A stretch of DNA of 64,000 bases, taken from NCBI RefSeq assembly GCF_003265705.1, contig NW_020312775.1, forward strand, positions 7,794,075-7,858,074, in the 5' to 3' direction. This DNA is from Callorhinus ursinus (taxonomy: Eukaryota > Chordata > Mammalia > Carnivora > Otariidae). Below are positions 24,092 through 36,726 of the stretch, one piece after another (the first letter of the stretch is position 1; each line of letters begins with the position of its first letter). A model generated the notes under the pieces. It worked only from the letters and a program-made list of their open reading frames with translations. It did no database searches and was not told the DNA's origin. A program made the translations under genes and the position numbers.

Positions 24092-24431
24092 AAAATGTAG
24101 TTGAATATAATGAAGGGAAGCCAAAAATGAAATATATATAAATATAAACCATAAGTGTAGAAATGAAAATTTAAAGACTTAAAAAATAATTAAAAAGATA
24201 AATAAATAGCTGAAATGGATAATAAAATATAAAACTGAGGGACTAAGGAATAATAACTACCTGAAAAATATACACTACACGAATCAGAACAGAATAGAAA
24301 CCAAACAGAAAAGGAATAAAATGGGAATAAAATCAGACAAGAAGTTGAACAGAACAGAACAATAAACCAGATCCTGGGTGTATTTTGGTCTTTTAGAAGA
24401 AATTACATCCCCAAATAGGTAAGAAAGTAAA

Positions 24432-24433
<2 letters not shown>

Positions 24434-24476
<43 letters not shown>
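24434..24476. repeat. (CA)n microsatellite in 5'UTR copy B
   Basis: About 21 CA units at the position homologous to the (TA)n at 24056, offset by 378 bases. Confidence 0.95.
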
Positions 24477-24478
<2 letters not shown>

Positions 24479-25625
24479 TAAAGTTGAATACAATGAAAGG
24501 AAGCCAAAAATGAAAAAATATATATAAACCATAAGTGAAAAAAATGAAAATTAAAAAAAAACCTTAAAATTGGTTAAATATGAAAACAGCTGAAAAAGAT
24601 CATAAAACAAGACTGAAGGACTAAATATAATAAGAAAAAGCCACAAATACTATGTAATTCTTTCCCCCCAAATTGGAGTTTTATAGTTCTGTATGATTGG
24701 GAAACTTGGTATTCACCAAAAGTTCCTGCCTCTCTTCTGTGGTAGGGGCCTGTTGCACAGATTCCCAGATGTCTTTGCCGGGGAGGAATTGCACCACCCT
24801 TGCCAAGGGGCCAGGCTCTGGAGTCTGGGGGGTGCTGAAAATGGTGGCTCCCCAATCTCTAGCCCAGGAGCTGAAATTTCATGCTATTCTTCAGTGAGCC
24901 CTCACAGAAAATCAGTCAATCACTCTTGCCTCCCTGGTTTCCATCCAAATTCTATGTTCACCCAGCCAGTGACCAAGTCTTTTTATCTCAGGCATGTGAC
25001 CCTGATTCCAGTCTCCAAACTTTACAGACTCTTGTGGCATGCACCCATGTCGCTCCTCCTCAGAGAAGGAAGGGTTCTGGCTGGGGTTCTACCTCTTGTT
25101 GGGCCCCTGATTGGAGAGTGATCTTCTAACTGTGCATAGATTGGAGGTTTATGGCAACACTGAGCAGGAAGCCAGTACATGGTCTCACTGTTTGCCACGG
25201 GCTTCCCTGCTTCAGTGTCTGTGAACTCTGCCACACTGGGGCACCCCCATTCTTTTTGTGACCTTGGGGATCCTGAGACTATGCTGTTCCACCTGGGATT
25301 CTTCCCTGCTTTGCCTCCTGAGCACCTTTCAGGTAAACCTCTAAAAGTTCTGACTTTGTGCTCCACTGCTTCTAATACTCACCAGTACCTACTTATGGAG
25401 GCTTCCTGCCCCCTTGGTTTATCTTCCAGTGTATCATCTTGGATTCATGTCTCCGCACCTCCTACCTTGCTAAAAGTGGTCACTTCTCTACTTGCAGAAT
25501 TGTAGCAATTCTTTTCTCAGATCTCTGGTTGATTTTGCAGGTTTCCAAAATGATTTGATAACTATCTAGTTGTTTTCCACAGACCAGACAAAACTAGGAT
25601 CCCCTACTCCTCCACCATCTTGGAG

Positions 25626-27357
25626 GATCTCAACAATGTTATTTCTAATTGCATCCCATTATCTTACTTCCAATTCTTATTGTTTGGCAAATCATAATGC
25701 ATTACGCTGCTTGATGCAATAGAGAATTTTATAAAAACCTCCACTGCAAATACTCTGACTTTTGAAGGAGAGAAAGTTAAACAGCAAAAAGAAAGGTCAA
25801 GCCAGAAAAGTGAAAGTCCATATTTCATGAAATTACTTGGTTTCCTTATCACTTTCCTTGAGGTCTGACATAGGTGTGATTAGATTAACTCCTTCAAATA
25901 GACTTATAAGCCCTGGGAAATGTTTATTTGACCTACCTTTGGAGATATTTTGATATAAGACTTTATTGTTTAGCAATTTGATAATTCTTAAAGGTCTTAA
26001 GGAATGACAAGGAACAGAAATAAATATCAAATATTACATATTCCCATGGTGAATTAAGCTTATGGAAGGGAATGTGGGTTACAGGGAGTGGTGATGATGC
26101 TTCTAAAGCTTTTACATGTTGCTTTGTAACTGCTGAATCTCATAACCTTCTAGGTTTAAACCAGGTATGTGTCATCTGCATCTGACCCCAGCCACATAAT
26201 TCTTCAGGTTTCTTTTTTGGCATATTAGATTTGTTATTTTACTTTTTCTACTTGCAGCCAAGCTCAATAGAAAAGGCAGGTGTTTCATAGTAGATAGACA
26301 AAGAAAATTTTAATGAAATTAGACTGCAGAATAATTAGCCTAAAAGCTTTACAAATAGAACATAGGAATAGATGTTAAACAGAGTACAATTTCCTTATTT
26401 TGCTCCATCAGTCAAAACTGAAAAGTATCCTGAAGAATACCTAATTATGTGTTGCATCTCTCCCTGTATTTTATTATCTAGATGCCTTATTCATTCACTG
26501 TTACATTTTTTCTCAAGCTTTGTTGAAAAATATATTACTCCAGTCTTCTTAAATAGTTTTTAAACCACCTTAAATTAAAACTAAGTCAGTATTCTGGGCT
26601 GTAAATTGGTGAGAACTCCATTTTCTCCTTACCTCTCTGATTTTAATAATCAAGGCTTTAATTGATAATTAAAAAGTCTTATTACACAGTCTCCTGACAC
26701 CTTCTCTCCCCCATGCCCAATCTTTCCATAAAATTGATAATTTTAATTTAAAAATTATATTTCTATTTATGTAGGCCATTTTTTTCTGACAACATCACAA
26801 ATATAAGATACACTTTTAGAGGCCACATTCAGTAATTGAGCTCTGAACAAGTCTAATTTGTTTTAAAAGTCTCCTACTATCTCACAGTAAAAATAAATGT
26901 GTTTGTGTTGGTAATGATTTTTACCTGGATAAAACATCTAGTTTGCTCAGGTGTATTTTGTAAAATCTAAGGGGAACAGTCAAGCTAGTAGTTATAAGAG
27001 GCAAATGAAAGAAACTTTTTAATTTTTAAAATATTTATTTGTGACAACAGCGTGGTATGAAGGGGAAGTAGTTTGAAGTGTTCTGAGTGTGTGGGAATAG
27101 TTAATTTCAACATCATACTGTCTAGGTATAATTTAGGTATAGGACAGTGCATGACCCACACTAATATGAAGTGGTATGAGATTCTGAACAGGCCTACCAA
27201 ACATCTACATTTCAGGAGGATCTTGACCAAGGAGCTGTATCCCCAAAATTTAGAACTGGCAAGAATATAATGTTCATGTTCTTGAAATTGTGTTGATAGG
27301 TCAGATTTGATCTTCTGGTACTGCCTGAAACAGTCACTTTCCTTGAGTTCTTCAAAC
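25626..27357. other. Single-copy DNA, no gene seen
   Basis: A/T-rich sequence between two minus-strand L1s. Reading frames of 60-124 codons on both strands (for example 26985-27359 minus) lack recognisable domains and are compatible with chance. Confidence 0.55.
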
Positions 27358-27558
27358 AAGTCATGTTCTTCCCTGTCTCAGAACTTTCACACATGTGTTC
27401 TCTCTCCCAGAATGTGCTCCCACCATCACACTACCCCACAGGGCAATCCACTTTCTGTCTCTCAGTATATCTTCCTGCATCTTTCTGGATATCTCTCTCT
27501 CTCCCTTCCTCCCTACCTCCCTCTCCTTAGCCAACTCTTATTCATCCTTCAATTTTCA
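27358..27558 (-). mobile_element. Probable L2 relic
   Basis: The features CCCAGAATGTGCTCCC, a pyrimidine-rich segment, and TTAGCCAACTCTTATTCATC followed by CTTCAATTTTCA resemble the reverse complement of the L2 3' region. It is cut by the L1 poly-T at 27559. Confidence 0.5.
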
Positions 27559-29080
27559 TTTTTTTAAGTTTTTTATTTAAATTCCAGTTAGTTAACATAT
27601 AGTATTATATTACTTTAGTAGTAGAATTTTGTGATTCATCACTTACATGCAATACCCAGTGCTTATCACAAGTGCCATCCTTAATATCCATCACCCATTT
27701 AACCATCCCCCCACCCACCTCCCCTCCAAGAAACCTCAGTTTGTTCTCTATAGTTAAAAGTCTGTTGTATGGTTTGCCTGTCTTTTTCCCCCATGTTCAT
27801 GTGTTTCATTTCTTAAATTCCACATACGAGTGAAATCACATGGTATTTGTCTTTCCCTGAGAGACTTATTTTGCTTAGCATAATACACTCTAGCTCCATC
27901 CACATCATTGCAAATGACAATATTTCATTCTTTTTTATGGCTAAGTAATACTGTGTATTATAATATATTAATATTATATATATACTTATATATATGTGTG
28001 TATATGTATGTATATACATATGTACCAAATCTTATTCATCCATTCATCAGTCGATGGACATTTGTGCTCTTTCTATACTTTAGCTATTGTTGATAATGCT
28101 GTTATAAACATCACAGTGCCTGTGTCCCTTCAAATCAGTATTTTTGTATCCTTTGGGTAAATACCTACTAATGCAATTGCTGGATCATGGGGTAGCTCTA
28201 TTTTTAACTTTTTGAGGAACCTCCATACTGATTTCCAGATTGGCTGGACCAGTTTGCATTCCCACCAACAGTGTAAGAGGGTTCCCCTTTCTCTGCATCT
28301 TTGCCAACACGTTGTTTTCTGTGTTGTTAATATTAGCCATTATGACATGTGTGAGGTGATATCTCATTGTAGTTTTGATTTGTATTTCCCTAATAATGAG
28401 TGATGTTGAGCATCTTTTCATGTATATGTTAGCCATTTGTATGTCTTCTTTGGCAAAATGTCTATTCATGTCTTCTCCCCATTTCTTGACTGGATTTTTT
28501 GTTTTTTTGGGTGTTGAGTTTTATAAGTTCTTTAGAGATTTTGGATATTAACCCTTTATCAGATATATCATTTGCAAATATCTTCTCCTATTGAAAGATT
28601 GCCTTTTAGTTTTGTTGACTGTTTCCTTTGCTAAGCAGAAGCTTTTTTTCCTTGATGAAGTCCCAATAGTTCATTTTTGCTTTTGTTTCCCTTGCCTCTG
28701 GAGATGTATTGAGTAAGAACTTAGTTGCTATGGCTGCAGTCAAAGAGGTTGTTGCCTGTGTTCTCCTCTAGGATTTTGGTGGTTTCCTGTCTCACATTTA
28801 GGTCTTTCATTCATTTTGAATTTATTTTTGTGTGTGGCATAAGAAAGTGGCAGTTTCATTCTATTGCATGTAGCTGTCCAGTTTTCCCACCACAATTTGT
28901 TGAAGAGACTGTCTTTTATCCATTGAATATTCTTCCCTGCTTTGTTCAATATTAGTTGAGCATAGAGTTGTTTGTCCATTTCTGGGTTTTCTATTCTGTT
29001 ACTCTGATCTACATGTCAGTTTTTATGCCAGTACCCTACTATCTTGATCACTACAGCTTTGTAATACAGCCTGAAGTCTG
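27559..29080 (-). mobile_element. LINE-1 3' part, minus strand
   Basis: Poly-T, then the reverse complement of an L1 3'UTR (27570-27830) and the ORF2 C-terminal third. The similarity breaks at 29080 within the region after the RT, exactly where the 5' end of a plus-strand L1 begins. It includes an AT-rich simple repeat at about 27955-28022. Confidence 0.9.
27830..29080 (-). pseudogene. L1 ORF2 C-terminal remnant
   Basis: The reverse complement has the ORF2 C-terminal order, with [20 protein letters not shown] (about 28469 downward), a GNPLTLL segment and the terminal METHOD-like SEISLSGKDKYH region near 27860. It is broken by stops and indels. Confidence 0.85.
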
Positions 29081-30490
29081 GAGGAGGAGTTAAGATGTCA
29101 GAGAAGTAGGGGGACCCTGGGCTTTCCTTGTCCCTTGAACACAGTTTTATTGATGTCAGATCATTTGGAACACCCAGGAAATCGATCTGAGGATTGGAAG
29201 AAGGATTTTCATGCTTGGGGGGAGATAGCATGGCAGTTGTAAGGTGTGCAGAAGTGAATTGGGGGAGAAAAAAACTGCCATGCTATGGAGGGGAGGGAAC
29301 CCTTTCCACAGGGAGAGAAAAGGGAGAGAGAAAGAGGGTTTGATAGAGGGTGGCATCGGGTTCATACTAGAAAACTTCTCTGGCCACAGATTGGGGAGTC
29401 AGGGGAAGTGAGTGTCACAATTTTTTTTTCCCCAAACAGTATGTGGACCTCAGTCTCTCAAGTTTTGGAAGTGCGTGATTTTCATGGGAACAGAGGTATG
29501 GCTTTTGCTTATGGAGAGGAGAACTCTGGCCTGGGAGTACACACAAAGTGGTATAGGGATCTCCTGGGTCACACTGGGAGAGATCATTTGCCTACCTGGA
29601 ATACATTTGGAAGAGGGAATACTGCCTCTCCAAGTAAAAAGACCCTGCAGACACCAGCAAAAGGCCTTTCATCCACAGATGCACAAAGGGTGGATAAGCT
29701 GGTCACTACTTTATGTGGTTCTGCACCATATATTCCATGCACCATGCAGGTGTGGGACTGTTTTTCTGGGACAAAAGACACTAGTCAGAGCACAGTGAGG
29801 CTCTAATCCAGAGGAGGGAGCAGATCTGCACAGTGCCAGATCCTTTAAGTTTTGGAGTTCTGAATCCAACCTGTACCAAAGATAAAACACATGAGAGTTA
29901 TGGCACAGGGTGCCCTGATGTCACTAGCTTTTCTGTGAGGTCTTTCTGAAAAATGGGGGGTTTAAGATCCCCTGTCTGGGGATGGGGACAAAAGAGTGGG
30001 GTGGCACCATTTTACCCTCACCATCAACATGGTTGGATTTCAGAGAACAGTGCAGTGGCTCCCAGTGGAGGTGGGAGCTACTTACCATCAAACCCCACCC
30101 CCCTGTGCCTAGCAAGTGGATTTTTACTGGGACAGGACTGACTTTGAGCCAGCACAGCAGGCCTCTCTCCCAGAAGAGCAGCACAGGCAGCACACTGCTT
30201 GCACCAACTCTACTGATCATACGGTGCTTCAAAGTGTCACCTTCTGTTCTGGTTGAAATAAGACCAGGCTGTATTATTTTTTTCTTTATGATTTTTTTCT
30301 TTTTATTTTCCTTCTACCCGCCCCACTTGGAACCAGGCTTATAGTGTTCTGTTTGTTTGTTAGTTAGTTTTCTTTTCCTTTCCTTTTCTTTCTTTCTCTT
30401 TTTCTTTTGGATCAGGCTTCTGATTTTCTTTTTCTTTATTTTTTTTCCTTTCTTTTTCGTTGGAATCAGGCCTATAGTTTTTTGATTATC

Positions 30491-30687
30491 TTTTTTTAAG
30501 ATTTATTTATTTATATGAGAGAGAGAGCACAAGTGTGGGGAGGGGCGGAGAGAGAGAAAGAGAATCTCAAGTAGACTCCATGCCAAGCATGGAGGCCAAC
30601 ACAGGGCTCGATCCCATGACCCTGAGATCATGACCTGAGTGAAACCAAGAGTAGGACACTTAACCAACTGAGCCAACCAGGGACCCC
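30491..30687 (-). mobile_element. Can-SINE, minus strand
   Basis: Reversed Can-SINE in the pyrimidine-rich L1 5'UTR: TTTTTTTAAGATTTATTTATT start, GA-rich body, head ending AGCCAACCAGGGACCCC. The flanks are T-rich and no duplication could be fixed. Confidence 0.93.
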
Positions 30688-31036
30688 TGTCTGTTATTTT
30701 TTTTCCCTTTTTCTTTTCTTTTTTTTGGGGGGGTCAGTTCCTTTTATCTTTCGTTTTTCTCTTACTTTTTCTCCCAGACTTATTTTAACAAACTAATCAA
30801 AGCACACCTAGATAAAGGTCCAAACACTCCCCACTGCAAGTAGGAACTCTGCAGAGGATGGACCAGGGGGAAAGAGAAGCCAAAATGCATAGCAGAGTGC
30901 ACATAGCATACACCAGAAACATTTCCTCAAGTTCCATGTTCTGAACAGTTTATGACCTCTTTAATATAGCATTACTATGAGGTGCAGGAAATATAACAAG
31001 CTTCTATAACATGCAAAAGATAGAAACTTAGTCAAA

Positions 31037-31915
31037 ATGACAAGATGGAGGAATTCTTCCCAAAAGAAAGGCCAGGAAGATATCATAGCCAGGACTTGCT
31101 CAAAACAGATATAAGCAATATATCTGAACAAGATTTTAGAACAATAGTCATAAGACTACTAGCTGAACTTGAAAAAAGCATAGAAGGCACCAGAAAAACC
31201 CTTACTTCATAGATAAAAGACCTAAAAATCTAGTCAGACTGTAATAAAAAATACTATAACTGAGATGCAAAACTGTCTGCATATAATCACAATGAGGACT
31301 AAAGAAACAGAGGAGAGAAAAGGTGATATAGAAGATAAAATTATGGAAAATAATGAAACCAAAAAGAAGAGGGAAAGAAACCCATTAGATCATGGAGGTA
31401 GAATAGGGGACATAGTAATTCCATTAAGTGAAACAATATCCTTTTCATTGGAGTCCCAGAAGAAGAATGAGAAAATGGGACAGAAGGTTTAGTTGAACAA
31501 ATTATAGCTGAGAACTTCCCTAATGTGGGAAATGAAACAGTCATTCAAGGCCAAGAGTCACAGAGACCCCCCCCCCTCAAAATCAACAAAAACAGGTCAA
31601 CATCATGACAAATAATACTGAAATGTGCACTATATAAAGAGAGAATTCTAAAAGTAGCTAGAGACAAAGGTCCTTAACCTACAAAGGTAGACACATAAGG
31701 CTAGGAGCAGACCTGTCCACAGAGAACTGGCAGGCCAGAAAGGAGTGGCCTCATTCAATGTGGCAAATGGGAAAAATATGCAGCCAAGAATACTCATCCA
31801 GCAAGGCAGCCATTCAGTATAGGAGAGATAAAGAGTTTCTAAAACAAACAATCTAAAGGAGTTCATAAACACTAAACCAGCTCTGCAAGAATTATTAAAG
31901 GGGACCTTTCGAGGG
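31037..31915 (+). pseudogene. L1 ORF1, degraded
   Basis: The ATG at 31037 (MTRWRNS type) is followed by coiled-coil similarity (LLAELEKSIEGTRK region), RRM-region DNA near 31440-31620 and the C-terminal domain near 31700-31880. Many frameshifts and stops; the longest open piece is about 75 codons (31265-31492). Confidence 0.8.
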
Positions 31916-31993
31916 GGGAAAGGAGGCCAAAAGAAACAAACCTAGAAAGGAACAGAGCCAAACTATGGGAATGGTGACTTTATAGGCAATAAA

Positions 31994-32214
31994 ATGGCAC
32001 TAAATTCATATATTTCAACAATTACTCTGATTGTAAATGGACTAAATGCTCTAATCAAAAGACATCAGGTATCAGAATATATAAAAAAAATAAGACCCAT
32101 TGATATGCTGTCTACAAGAGACTCATTTTAGACACAAAGACACCTTGAGACTGAAAATGAAGGGGTTGAGAACCATTTATCATGCTAATGGACATCAAAA
32201 GAAAGCTGGGGTAG
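31994..32214 (+). pseudogene. L1 ORF2 N-terminal remnant
   Basis: The ATG at 31994 begins the endonuclease (LNSYISTITLIVNGLN type) and runs about 220 bases to the inversion junction. Only the first endonuclease motifs are present. Confidence 0.82.
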
Positions 32215-32625
32215 CATGTGCACTCGAGAAGAATGTGTATTCTGCTGCTTTAGGATGAAACATTCTGAATGTATCTGTGAAGTCCATCTGGTCCAGTGTG
32301 TCATTCAAAGCCCTTGTTTCCTTGTTCATCTCTGCTTAGACAATCTGTCCATTGCTGTGAGTGGGGTGTTAAAGTCCCCTACTGTTATTGTATTATTATC
32401 AATGTGTTTCTTTAATTTTGTTATTAATTGGTTTATATAATTGGCTCCTCCCAAGTTAGGAACATAAATACTGATAATTGTTAGATCTTCTTGGATAGAA
32501 CTTTTAAGTATGTTGCAGTGTCCCTGTTCATCACTTACTACAGTCTTTGGATTAAAATCTAATTTGTCTTATATAAGGATTGCTACCCCAACTTTCTTTT
32601 GATGTCTATTAGCATGATAAATGAG
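32215..32625 (-). mobile_element. LINE-1 endonuclease segment, inverted
   Basis: The reverse complement of ORF2 from about nucleotide 600 back to about 190. Its distal end (32582-32622) is the inverted repeat of 32173-32214, so the plus- and minus-strand pieces overlap by about 40 bases of ORF2 in a fold-back arrangement. Confidence 0.88.
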
Positions 32626-32754
32626 GTGTCTTTTTATATCTACCAAGGGTCTGAGCCAGAAACTTAAAAGTCATTCTTGACTCCTCCCTCTTCATCTCCC
32701 ACATTCAGGCTCTGTTCTTTTTACCTCCCAAATATCTCTAAAATCTGAGGAGTG

Positions 32755-32880
32755 GCCTTGAACAGATTACATGGCACATGATGATAATAATAGTATCTTC
32801 CTTGTATTATGAGGATCCAAAGCTTTTAGCACAGTGCTTTGAGCATAGTAAGTGCTTAATAAAAGTTAGCTACCCTTTTT
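32755..32880 (+). mobile_element. MIR relic
   Basis: GATGATAATAATAGTATCTT, then an ATTATGAGGAT stretch, TTAGCACAGTGCTTTGAGCA, and TAGTAAGTGCTTAATAAAAG match the second half of MIR. Confidence 0.78.
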
Positions 32881-33780
32881 TTTGTTGCCTCACTTAACAG
32901 ATACCATTCCCAGAATCCTTAGTGAACCATCTCACTCTCAGGTCTGAGAAACAAGTTTCTCCTCTTTTACCTTTTTTTTTTTAATTAATAAAAGCAACCC
33001 TATTTTTTAGTGACAGAGAATTAAAGTCTGTTTTTCCTAATACTGCTGGAGTTTTCATTCAGTGTCTTTAGGAAAATGTTTAGTGAACCTGAGTGAGAAG
33101 AATTTTGAGTAAGATTTTCTACAAATGTAATTACTATCTTCAACTCTTAAATTTGAGGGGCTCAGATCATTGTTCTCCTAATCATACAGGCACCATTTAA
33201 ATAGGGAAGGCATTCAAAAACAATAGGGAAGGCACTCTGTTTCTTATGCATGGATTTTAGGATGCTGTGCTGAGTGATTGCTTTAGTGTATTTCTTGGAT
33301 TGTCTCTTCTTTAAAGAGTAATTCCCCTGTGCTTAAGTAGATCCATAGAAGCTCTGTTCATTGGGTCTTTTAGAAACCATTTGGTTGATCAACACTCAGA
33401 GAAAGTGTATCTAAATGATTCAGGGCTGTGTGTCTTACTTTTAGAGATCTAAAATGGAAGGGAATTCCTTTTAAGATGTACTCCCTTTGCTAAAAGTTAA
33501 GCACATCTCCACAGTGTGATAATTCTTTCTAGTTTTCATGTAATGATTAACTTTAATCGTGGCAGTGAGTTATGAAAATTATGCTATGCTCTCAGTCTTC
33601 TGAAGACTACATCATATAAAATCTTTTGATTATCATCCAACATTTCTTCTCTGAGTATAATCATTTAATTCAATAGTAGAGAACAAGAGACCTATTTGTA
33701 CACATTGGTAGTTTTTTAAAGGAATTCAAAGATTCTTATTATTTTATAATATTTCATTATTTATCATAAAAGAAGTATGA

Positions 33781-33970
33781 GGGGCGCCTGGGTGGCTCAG
33801 CTGGTTAAGCAGCTGCCTTAGGCTCAGGTCATGATCCCAGGACCCTGGGATTAGCACATTGGGCTGCCTGCTCAGTGGGGAGACTGCTTCTCCCTCTCCC
33901 TCTGCCCTTCTTCCCCCACTCATGCTCTCTCTCATATAAATAAATAAAATCTTTAAAGAAATAAAATAGA
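33781..33970 (+). mobile_element. Can-SINE, plus strand
   Basis: GGGGCGCCTGGGTGGCTCAG head, tRNA-like region, CT-rich body and an AAATAAATAAAATCTTT tail. The short duplication AGAAGTATGA / AGAAGTGTGA is at 33771-33780 and 33971-33980. Confidence 0.97.
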
Positions 33971-34674
33971 AGAAGTGTGATTAAGGCATTGGGAAAGGAT
34001 GAAGTGATAAAAAAGGAGAAAGGTTGTAAATAAGTGGAATATTCTTAGAGTTCTGGGACTTAGGAATTTATTCTATATCCAATATATCCTTTTTCCCAAC
34101 TTATACTCAATTTGGGTATGATGACTCACATATATATAAAGAATCCTGATGCAGTTCCCTCCCTCCCTGCCTTCCACCCTCTCTCTGTTTCTCTCTTAGA
34201 ATGGGCTATTCAGGCTTTATTGACTGTTTTGAAATAAGCAAAGGGCTAGTAGTGAACTCCATACCCCCTTCCAGGGAGAGAAAGTAGTTCTATAAATTAT
34301 TCCTATTGAATCCTTTGTCTTGCAATCCTAGTGAGAGGGAACAAACTAGAAATCCACATTCAAATTACCTAGCTGCTAAGAGTGGGTCCCAGCTCTACAC
34401 TTAGAGGAAAAGGAAAAGAGTTATCCCTACAGAGATTAAGGTTACAGATAGTTCTAAAACAAAATATTTATAACTGCCACCTGGTATCACCTCCATCAAC
34501 TCCTTTAGCTTTACCCCAGGCTCTAATGCAAAACTTAATCAATGTAGGCCTTCAAAAATGTTTGCTAATTTTCTATTTCCTTGGGAAGGACATAGTTGCC
34601 CTTTAGAAGCTTACCATTTATGTACAGAGAAGAAAGAAGTCTTACCTCATTCTTTCTTTAAACTATCAAGCTCT

Positions 34675-34861
34675 GGGCGCCTGGGTGGCTCAGTTGGTTA
34701 AGCAACTGCCTTCGGCTCAGGTCATGATCCTGGAGTCCTGGGATCGAGTCCCACATCGGGCTCCCTGCTCAGCAGGGAGTCTGCTTCTCCCTCTGACTCT
34801 CTTCCCTCTCGTGCTCTCTCTCTCTCAAATAAATAAATAAAATCTTAAAAAAATAAATAAA
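34675..34861 (+). mobile_element. Can-SINE, plus strand
   Basis: Complete Can-SINE with head GGGCGCCTGGGTGGCTCAG and a long AAATAAATAAA tail. A perfect 16-bp duplication, TAAACTATCAAGCTCT, is at 34659-34674 and 34862-34877. Low divergence suggests a fairly recent insertion. Confidence 0.98.
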
Positions 34862-35286
34862 TAAACTATCAAGCTCTAAAATAGACGCCCAAATCATCCA
34901 CTTTTATTTTTATTGTGGTTCTCCAGATTTAGGGAAATGGACTTAACTAAGTAACTGCTACCAAGAACACCTCAATCAAATACTCTGTATGAAGAAATAG
35001 TGAAAATTATTAAATATTGTTTTTTTCCCTAGGGATAAGTGATTCTAAGGGCAAAAGCATGGTTCCCTCTCTCCTCTCTGTCAAACTTTACTACCAAGTG
35101 AAATGAGCTCTAGGCATATTTCTGTCTTCAAAGTTCTAAAATTTGCAATACTTCCTGTTTACCAATAGATGGCACTATAAGATAAGGAACATAAATTAGT
35201 TGCTGAAGAACAAAAAAATTGTTATGGAAGATAATATAAGTAAGGAAAATTCAGAAATTAAAAAGTGATTTTTGTATTTAAATCTT

Positions 35287-35477
35287 TTTTAAAAGATTTA
35301 TTTATTTATTTGACAGAGAGACACAGCGAGAGAGGAAACACAAGCAGGTGGAGTGGGAGAGGGAGAAGCAGGCCCCCTGCCGAGCAAGGAGCCTGATGCG
35401 GGGCTCCATCCCAGGACCCTGGGACCATGACCTGAGCCGAAGGCAGATGCTTAACAACTGAGCCACCCAGGCGCCCC
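35287..35477 (-). mobile_element. Can-SINE, minus strand
   Basis: Reversed Can-SINE of the GACACAGCGAGAGAGGAAACA subtype, head ending CACCCAGGCGCCCC. A perfect 14-bp duplication, TGTATTTAAATCTT, is at 35273-35286 and 35478-35491. Confidence 0.98.
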
Positions 35478-36726
35478 TGTATTTAAATCTTCTTATTCTC
35501 CTAGCTAGTTAAGGCAAAATATTATTTTTCCTGAGAAAAATTCTAAGATATGAGGAAATGTGCATTTCTTTCAGAAATTTACTGTAGTACTTGTCAGAAC
35601 AGAAATTCCCTGTACAGTGGGTGATTTAACCTTGTAACCAGGACTATATTATTTATACGTATCTTCCATATACATAATTATATATGGACTTTCAGTGATT
35701 TGGAGCATGTTGGGCTTTTGAGAATGGGGGACTATCAAGTGAACACACAGAGAGACATACACAAACACATACTGCCAACTGCCAAAGATGACCTTGGCAG
35801 CTTTGACATTTAAAATGACTTACAAGCTAAGAGGTCCAGGCAGGAAAATGTGTTACTTAGTCATACATTTCAGTAGAACATCTTTTCTTCCATTTATAGG
35901 AATTCAATTTAGACAGGAGTTTTTCTAGAGTCAGATTTGTCCCCATTTATATTCTACATCCTCCTTCCTTTCTACAAGTTTATTTACTTGTGATCATTCT
36001 TTAACTAGTCAGCGATGTTGATTAGGTTCAAGTTATTTCACAGAAATATGTAATCAATAGGATGGAATTGGCTACATAGTTTTAAAATTTGTTTCTTGCA
36101 CATATTTTTAGCAATAATGCCATTTAACTGAAACGAATCTAAGCAAAACATACATCGTGCTGTAGATGCAGGCAGGTAACTTCTAAATAAACGAGCACTG
36201 AAAAAAATATTCAAAACTCATTCATGAAGAATACTGGTGGAAGAGTGAAGTAGCCTTGGGTTAAAAACACTGTGATTTTGGTCCTGTGATCTCTTGGCTA
36301 TAAGAAAGAGCCTTTTTAAAAATGTTATGGTGTGGCTTCTGAGATAGCTCTTTTTCTTCTATTCTTTGCATTTGGGAAAATTGGCATGATGAATGAGTTA
36401 AGATTTAAATAAGTAAGTGTTTAACCTTCTTAAACTCTTAAAAATGCATGCAGTCTATTTATATGAAGACACTGTTAAAGAGTGAAAATTTCATCCAGTT
36501 TTGGAAAGACATGACAGAATGTTAAAATCTCGTATGGTTTTATATTCCCAATCCTTCAGGTCCTGGGTCATGGGAAATTACTCCATTAAAAGCTTGAATT
36601 GAGGTGAATTAGGGTTCCTTTAATCTTATGGCATCAATCCTTGTAGGTAACATTCTGCTCTGAGAAGCCAGAAAGAAAAAGAAGTATCTTGTGTATAAAT
36701 GGCTTCCCTTTAAACTCCTGCCTCAC

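Larger units (their letters stand above)
23881..24640 (-). repeat. Two-copy tandem duplication in L1 5'UTR, about 380 bp
   Basis: Copy A (23881-24262) and copy B (24263-24640) share CACTACAC, a run of AGAACAGAAACC-like sequence, a CCTGRGTGTATTTTG segment, AAGCCAAAAATGAAA and a GGACTAA end. Landmark offsets are 378-382 bases. Each copy has a dinucleotide microsatellite at the same relative position, TA in copy A and CA in copy B. Confidence 0.88.
19573..25625 (-). mobile_element. LINE-1, minus strand, with internal deletion
   Basis: On the minus strand: 5' end near 25625 (CCAAGATGGTGGAGGAGTAG type), 5'UTR to 23820, ORF1 23819-22924, spacer, ORF2 22842 to about 19880, 3'UTR to 19573. All parts are in order and no SINE interrupts it. 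ORF2 is about 850 bases short through a deletion in the RT region. No clear target-site duplication was found. Confidence 0.93.
29081..32214 (+). mobile_element. LINE-1 5' part, plus strand
   Basis: It begins GAGGAGGAGTTAAGATG, the L1 5' end, directly against a minus-strand L1. The 5'UTR runs to about 31036 and contains a T/C-rich zone with repeated GGAATCAGGC-type motifs (about 30330, 30410, 30460) and a Can-SINE. ORF1 and about 220 bases of ORF2 follow. It stops at 32214, where an opposite-strand L1 segment begins. Confidence 0.88.

Noticed and set aside
26985..27359. A 124-codon minus-strand reading frame in single-copy DNA
   Set aside because: No recognisable domain, no codon bias, and an overlapping opposite-strand frame; consistent with chance.
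32655..32750. Possible exon (TTGACTCCTCCCTCTTCATC region)
   Set aside because: It resembles a common ancient mammalian interspersed repeat and has no open frame with splice sites.
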